Below are positions 58,283 through 64,000 of a stretch of DNA of 64,000 nt, piece by piece (positions within the stretch are counted from its first letter, which is position 1; each line of letters opens with the position of its first letter). Made by a program: the position numbers and the translations under genes. Under the pieces are notes generated by a model. The model worked only from the letters and a program-made list of their open reading frames with translations. It did not search any database and had not been told where the DNA came from. Origin of the DNA: Ptychodera flava (Eukaryota > Hemichordata > Enteropneusta > Ptychoderidae); contig NC_091935.1 of the NCBI RefSeq assembly GCF_041260155.1, positions 39,165,803-39,229,802 on the forward strand, in the 5' to 3' direction.

Positions 58283-61200
58283 ATGACGGGATACCAAATG
58301 GTTGTCATTATCACAAATATATTATATATTTGGATCTACGGTGTTCAAACCCTGAACACAGGTAAGTCTGCTTTAAGGTACAATGGGCCTCGGCGACAGA
58401 TATTCGAACTCTTAATTCTCACAGTTCTTCTCTGATCTACGACTTGGTGAAGCTCATTTTAAAGCTCTTGGAGTAGGACAAATTGTTCCCTATAGAGTTA
58501 ACACAGGTATGGCAGCCATTTTGAATGTCAAATATCGGCAAATATTAAGGTAATTTGTTTCTATAGTACTAAACTTCGCACGGTGACCTCTGAAATTAAA
58601 TCTTGATTTGCTAGGATATTGGTTGAAAGTTTCATTGAGGAAAATGTGGGGGAAAGCTTAAGTCTTTAAAGTTCGAGACGTATATTCCCTTAAACGTAAC
58701 AGTTATACTTTAATACAAATGTAAAAATTTTCATTTCCGTTTTGTGCAGTAAAATGAGGTGTTGATTGAAATGTTTCTTCAAAACGGATGAGAAATTTAT
58801 AGTATTCATGTTAAGAATGACATTTATTATTTACGAACGTTGTCCGAAATGTTGTAAACCCCAAGAAACGACATTCAAAACCAGTGGTTCTCGAACAAGA
58901 ATATGTTCTGCATTTACAGCAAATTCTAAAGAAACGATCAACATGAAGCTGCAAAATACTCCAAAGATATTTCTCTATTTTTAGTATCTTCCTTCTACTT
59001 TGTGTTTGTTGTTTGCTTATTAGTTTGTTTGGCTTTCTCCTTTACAGATCTTGTTCTCAATTCATTTGTTGTGTATTTTCCCGATCCTCTGACCAACGTC
59101 TTCATCAGCGATACAGACATAGATATCACTTCCATATCACTGTCAGTGAGGAACAACGGCCCTGACCAACTGAATGACTCAACACCAAACTTGAATTACG
59201 ATATCAAAATGTACATTGCCGATTTGGAGGAGGGAGAGATGCTTGACAAGATAGAAGTCAGTGATTTTGACCTGGGTACGAATGGAATCAAGCGAACACA
59301 ATCACTGGACGAAGGTTCTATACATATAATGGGCACTCCCACGGCTGTTGTCAATTACCCAAGTGATAAATGCTCTACACACAGTCATCTGTGCATAGCT
59401 TTGATCCTTCAAAACAACGTTTACGAAGACACCACCTCAGCCAACGATTTTGCTTGCCTGCCGTTCATCGAGGCAGCATTCAGTATCGGCGCGGGCGCCA
59501 CCAATTGTCCATCACGTACGTGAATGTCATCTATATTTCAGCTAATATTTTTTTTCATTCTCCAGTGCAAGTACAGTCTTCGAGTAAAATCTTTGCCCAA
59601 GGTGCATCAAATTGACAAAATTACTTGATGCAATGACCGGGCTTACAAATAGCTATGTAGAGTCGCAACAAGGACGGGATTATGAAGGAAATGAAAATCT
59701 CATTGAATGTGTGGTTCTAAGGTTCGTACATGTTTTTTTGTTCTGATTATCCGAGCTGCCATTCGAGTCATTAGGTAGGGCACAATACAGAAAGTACTGG
59801 GACACAGGACGTGCATATGGTTTGAAGAGAATGAAAGCAGACAAGGATGCAAGGTTTTCAAGAATCTTACTATATTTTAGGATTAATGTCATTCCTTGTA
59901 CAAGAAGAAGTGCCTTTGAAGGCCAAGTTGGTCAAATCTCCGTAGGTTTGTTGTGCCATTTTTATAACTATAAAATGCAATAATTTTGGAGGAAAAAATG
60001 TTTTAAAAGTAAGATGCGCCTCAAAACAGTTTTAAACTGCTGCTCAAAGTTTTCGGAATAAAATTTAAATATTAACCATTCATTGGTATAATCAAGAACA
60101 AAAATCTGGAGACATCGTGCAAATTTTAGGACTAGAGAAATAAATTATCTAAATTGTACCGACATTTAAAATGGCCACTTTACCTTTTGTTAGTCTATTT
60201 TGAACAGTAAATTTTTTGACAAAAAAAAAGCAAGAAGGTGAAAAGTTCATTCGCTCCGAAGGCTTAAAAATGAGATCACGCGGGCATCAGATCCGAAAAA
60301 TATTGTGACAAAAGTATTGTGACAATCTGTGCATCCGAAAAAAAACTCCCACACTGGTTTCAAAGGTTTAGATTGAGATATTAATGTTAAAAATATATTG
60401 AACAGTGGACAAAAATATCTCGTCTTTGGTTGAGATTTTGAAATTTTGTCCAATCTGCTTTTCAGTGCCCGTTGTGCAGCGGATAGTGATCACCGACCCT
60501 ATCTTGCCTGTATTCGAGCCTGGTCAAAGTCTTCCTATAGTAATGGATATAGAAATACACAACTATGGCGGACAGGAGGTTCCCGGCGGTCCAGATAACA
60601 TCGGATTCTATGTGTTCCTAAGTAACAGAAACGAACCACAGTTCGAAAATTTTATTGACTTCAGTGACAGTGTTGACTACAATAGAGCCGATTTGTCAGA
60701 AAACATACTGCCATGGCAACAAACGGTGTACTCCAACATCTCTGTTTCGATCACCATTCCAATCGAAGACTGCCAGGTCTACCAGTATGTATGTATTGAC
60801 TATAAACCTGGTAGGTAACAAAGATGTCAGGTGTTGACTCTTTGAATCCTGCACTTCAAATAGCTGAAATACCCGGATGTGGATCAATTTATACCATCTT
60901 TCAAGACACTTTCTTTCATTCCAGAAAAACGGCAGTTCCAAACTAAAATTAAAATATTTTACCTGACAGTCGGTAAAATGTGAACAAAACGATGAAATTG
61001 TCAAGCAAGTGTGTACACTGGCGTATTCATTCACGGGAGACGTAGAAAATTATTATCAATTTGATTCCACGTGTCATATTTACAAGTATTGTGGAGCTGC
61101 AGTTAACGTATCTATATTGCACCGATTAGTGTTTTTATTTTGTTTTTTTTTTTTTTTTGTTTTTATTTCGTTTTTTAAGTGGACACACCTTGACATCTCA

Positions 61201-62317
61201 TAGTTACGACTTGACAGTGGCTCTGATACCAACACAATTACAAAAATGAATTTTGAGGAAAATGTCATTTTTCCCAATCTTTCGCAAAAATCCAAAATAC
61301 CGCGATCGAATCATCGTGGTAATAATGAATTCTTATTGCAAGATTCATGTCGTCAGAGAAGGTGCTTATTTCAAACAATGGGAATTCCTAGTAGCATATT
61401 TTGGTAATGTGTGATACAATTTAACAAATTGGTGTGAGGCAATCCATGGACAAAACGCAGGCTTTCTTCTCTTCTAAGGAGAAAAAATTAAGAAAGTAAA
61501 ATAAATTAGAATAGCCCGTACATTTTACAAACTTTGTTTAAGGCAGTATGCGCCTCGAAAGTGTAAGACTTAAACTTTTGCCCAACCTTCCTCAGTGGAA
61601 TTTTCAAACTATTCTCAACAAATCAAGAATAAAAATCAGGGCTCACCATACAAAGTTTGGTACTAAAGAAACAAATTACTAAAATTTACTGCAATATTTG
61701 AAATTCAAAAGGAACGCCATCCCTGTGATAACTCCATGGAGAAAAATAAAATTGTCGATTTTCGAAAACCAAAGACGGTAAAACATTTTCTTATTCCGAG
61801 AGCTTTAAAAAGAGACCCCCCACAAGTGGTACATCAGAAGAGAATTATAAAAGTTTGAGAGTCTGAATATCTATACCCGAGGCGCATTCTACCTCAACAA
61901 TAGGACTGGGAATAAGTGATTCTAGGCCATAGTTACCAAAAATGCGAGTGACTGGAGAGCTGCAACTGTGCCCCCATCAGGAATGCCTTCGAAGCTTGCT
62001 AAAAACATGAATGGCTTGAATTGACTATTCTCTTTTTTTCAGGTAACAACGGCGTCCTTTTTGAAAATGAGAACAGTGAGAGCGCTGCCTGTTTACGTTT
62101 CAATGACGTCACAAATACAGGAGCTGGTAGGATTATTTGTCCAATGAGCACTACAACAACTACAGCGACTGAGATGTCATCGAGCAGACCACCAAATGAC
62201 ATCCTCTGGATTATAATAGGGGCCGTTGCGGGCGCCGTTTTACTAGTTGTCAGCGTTTGCGTTTTGGTATGGCGACTGTACTGCAAAAAGCATTCACGAG
62301 TTCGGCGATCTCCGTGA
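58283..62317 (+). CDS. Two-repeat type I membrane protein, CARDB/Ig-like, unnamed
   Basis: Exons: 58283-58361, 59048-59515, 60466-60810, 62043-62317, with GT..AG junctions. All three introns are phase 1, giving 388 residues. Signal peptide 1 to about 24 (start context AAGATGA). Repeat 1 (27-182, exon 2) and repeat 2 (183-about 332, exons 3-4) look homologous: each opens with a strand and Pro-rich loop, has an N-N-G or N-Y-G turn after an alternating hydrophobic strand, then a C...CI pair, SA-type ACL.F, and ends in a TGAG/IGAG..CP motif. This resembles beta-sandwich CARDB-type adhesion domains; the assignment is inference. A Thr/Ser stalk (333-346), membrane span (351-376) and basic tail CKKHSRVRRSP follow. 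Phase-1 symmetric exons fit extracellular domain duplication. It is probably an adhesion or receptor protein; I recognise no named orthologue. Confidence 0.85.
58373..58693. mobile_element. TTAA element of the GGTAGAATGCGCCTC family, copy B2
   Basis: TTAA at 58,373 and 58,690. The left end is GGTACAATGGGCCTCGGCGA with CAGATATTCGAACTC following; the right end read inward is GGGAATATACGTCTCGAAC. It starts only 12 bp into intron 1 of the membrane-protein gene. Confidence 0.75.
60008..60190. mobile_element. TTAA-family element, diverged copy B6
   Basis: GTAAGATGCGCCTCAAAACAG, CTGCTCAAAGTTTTC, AATCAAGAACAAAAATC, GACTAGAGAAATAAATTA and ACATTTAAAATGGCCA follow the same order as copy B3 (61,542 on). 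The terminal TTAA is not preserved. It lies in intron 2 of the membrane-protein gene. Confidence 0.55.
61538..61897. mobile_element. TTAA element of the GGTAGAATGCGCCTC family, copy B3 (inverted)
   Basis: TTAA at 61,538-61,541 then GGCAGTATGCGCCTCGAAAG. The right end read inward is GGTAGAATGCGCCTCGGG, followed outward by TCAA, a one-base decay of TTAA. Orientation is opposite to B1 and B2. It lies in intron 3 of the membrane-protein gene. Confidence 0.8.
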
Positions 62318-62667
62318 CACAAAAAGAGAAAGAGAACTTGTTGTTTTGATAAAAATGTTAAAATATTTAAATTTAGAATATGGAGGTAAAACAAAGGCAT
62401 TGGGGCTTATAAGTATGTAAATTCTTTGTTTTGCGTCCGCGTGGGTTTTCAGTTTTCTGGGAAGAAACCACAAACGTTTATCATAACATTCACCATTAAT
62501 GGCGATATTCTGCAGCAAAACCGAGTCATGACTTTTACAATGCGACCAACTACTTCGTCACAGTCCTTTTACAACATTGAACCATATGATGACGTAAAAG
62601 GTCCCCTCTAAAAAGCCTACAGTTTCTGGAATGTGTATGTTGTATGAGAAAACTGTAAAAAAGGGCA

Positions 62668-62673
62668 AATAAA
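62668..62673 (+). terminator. Candidate polyadenylation signal of the membrane-protein gene
   Basis: AATAAA within GGGCAAATAAAAATGTG, the first such hexamer I noticed after the stop codon at 62,315-62,317, followed by a GT/T-rich stretch (ATGTTTTATGTTGTTTTTT) at the distance expected for cleavage. Confidence 0.6.
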
Positions 62674-62789
62674 AATGTGTTTAATGTTTTATGTTGTTTT
62701 TTACTGCTTACCAACCTACCTTCGGAATATTGACTGAACGCAAAAACAATTAACTTACTTTGGTTCAATTAGATGTCAAAAGTTTTCAC

Positions 62790-62892
62790 ACACCAAGAGC
62801 TTTAAAATGAACCCCCACAAGTGGTAGATCAGAAAAGAATTGTAAAAGTTAGAATTGTCTGGATGTTATCCCCGGGGTGCATTCTACCTTAA
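62790..62892. mobile_element. TTAA-family element, truncated copy B4
   Basis: GAGCTTTAAAATGAACCCC, ACAAGTGGTAGATCAGAA and the right end CCCCGGGGTGCATTCTACC before TTAA (62,889-62,892) match the right third of B3. The left part is missing. Confidence 0.65.
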
Positions 62893-64000
62893 ATATAGGG
62901 CACATTTAATCTTTCATTTAAGCCAGCAAAGCGAATAGTTGTGTATCGTTATGTGTTGTATCACCAAATCACCAAGTGTCGTTAAAAGCTACATGAACAA
63001 AGATGTCAAACCTAAAAATCACTTATTTCGGGTGAATGTGTCCTTTTCGTGTCTGAATCAATTTCATGGTATAACGAAATTGACAAAAATATCCTGTGTA
63101 CAATCTTTGTCGTGACAGGATGAGGCCCCCCTTACCTTTGTGGTCTGGTGGTATGTAATATCCGTAATTTGTTTTAGATCTGAGGAGGTTGATAAAACCA
63201 ATTGCTAATATAGGGTTCCTGTTGTCATCAACCCCAAGTTTTCAACTGTCAATATTGACCACTAATCTGTCACTTGACGAACCGTGTTTTGATCAAATAG
63301 CTCCCGGTCGTTGTACTGCCTGCGACCTGCGGTCGTTGTCTTATGCTTGAAAATATTTCAATATACTGATGATGTACACCTGTAATTGACAATAAATAGA
63401 AGTATTTAACAAGGGTTTGTCTGTTGTTAATTTCACGCTTGTCAATGACAATGATGTGTGGTTTTCAAAACACTTGTCACGCACAATACATTCTTTCCGG
63501 GTATCGGTTGACAGGATATACTCGACTTCGATTGCATTTTTGGCGTGTTTAGCGGAAAAAAGTAGTCTTCGAGCTGTTGTAAATTCATAGTACGATTCTA
63601 TAGTACAATTTAGTCTCACTCACAATGGCCTTTACCAAGACGTCAATAGACGGTAATTTCTTTTCGATTTTTCCGGAACCGAACGCTGTAAAGGTTTGTA
63701 GGAGTGGTCTTAAAATGGAATGCGCCTTGGGGACAGACATTCAGACACACAGATTTTCACAAAACTTTGCTGATGTGCTGCTTGTTAGATTTAACGTTGA
63801 AACTTGTGGAGCAAATGAAGATTTGGCGTTCTTATTCTTTGTGAAAATCGAAATGTTAATCATTGATCTTAGAGTTAAAAAAATATTGATAAATATCGGT
63901 TAATATGTAATAATTTGAATCTCCTAAACTGAAATTACCCCATTTTTAGATTATTCTAGATTGCGATAGTGAATAGTTTAAGATTACTTCAGGGAGTTTG

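Larger units (their letters stand above)
62318..64000. other. 3' UTR of the membrane-protein gene and repeat-derived flank
   Basis: AATAAA at 62,668-62,673 is a plausible polyadenylation signal about 350 nt after the stop. Family B fragments lie at about 62,790-62,892 (right end TTAA intact) and from 63,710 (left end GGAATGCGCCTTGGGGACAG). The frame 63,625-63,903 runs into that second fragment and is therefore probably not a gene, though a first exon ending before 63,700 is possible. I see nothing else. Confidence 0.5.

Noticed and set aside
63625..63903. 92-codon frame near the window end
   Set aside because: Its second half is a family B transposon fragment; at most the first part could be an exon, and I see no support for that.

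Overview
This window is nuclear DNA from an animal. Coding sequence is split into short exons with GT..AG introns, the intergenic and intronic DNA is AT-rich, and it is full of tetranucleotide microsatellites, minisatellites, small inverted-repeat transposons and one Penelope-like retroelement. There are no operons or bacterial signals. The gene set (a TXNDC16/ERp90 orthologue, a metazoan TauD-type dioxygenase, and a two-repeat type I membrane protein I cannot name) and the repeats suggest a marine invertebrate, most likely a non-vertebrate deuterostome such as a hemichordate, cephalochordate or echinoderm. The species cannot be fixed by reading alone.

Layout. 1-9,231: no convincing gene; small transposons, a tiny hairpin insertion and a large TGTA/CTAT microsatellite. 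9,232-44,377 (minus): TXNDC16-like gene, 19 coding exons that join in frame to a 927-residue secretory protein with five thioredoxin-like segments. Its introns carry three minisatellites (one a 10-copy 43-bp array with a perfect CCAAT/NF-Y box in each unit), several TTAA-flanked inverted-repeat elements, a hAT-like element, and a dead Penelope-like element that is itself split by a transposon with an 8-9 bp target duplication. 44,378-46,727: intergenic, with the likely TXNDC16 promoter. 46,728-51,773 (minus): 4-exon TauD-family Fe(II)/2-oxoglutarate dioxygenase with all ligands present and a C-terminal KDEL. 51,774-58,282: intergenic, repeat-rich. 58,283-62,317 (plus): 4-exon gene for a 388-residue cell-surface protein (signal peptide, two homologous CARDB/Ig-like repeats, Thr-rich stalk, one membrane span, short basic tail). 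62,318-64,000: its 3' UTR and repeat-derived flank.

The three genes show no obvious shared pathway. TXNDC16 acts in ER-lumen folding. The dioxygenase could share that compartment only if its KDEL is used. The membrane protein would pass through the ER to the surface.

The most unusual signals are: (i) 26-29 bp perfect or near-perfect palindromes beginning CA and ending TG, three of them bracketed by exact 7-bp direct repeats; (ii) perfect DR1 nuclear-receptor sites (AGGTCAAAGGTCA) in repeat DNA at three places; (iii) the CCAAT minisatellite; (iv) a 79-bp inverted-repeat transposon and a second copy grown to 185 bp by amplifying its own terminal sequence. Exon joins were made by eye from frame continuity and GT/AG signals; no alignment or database search was run.
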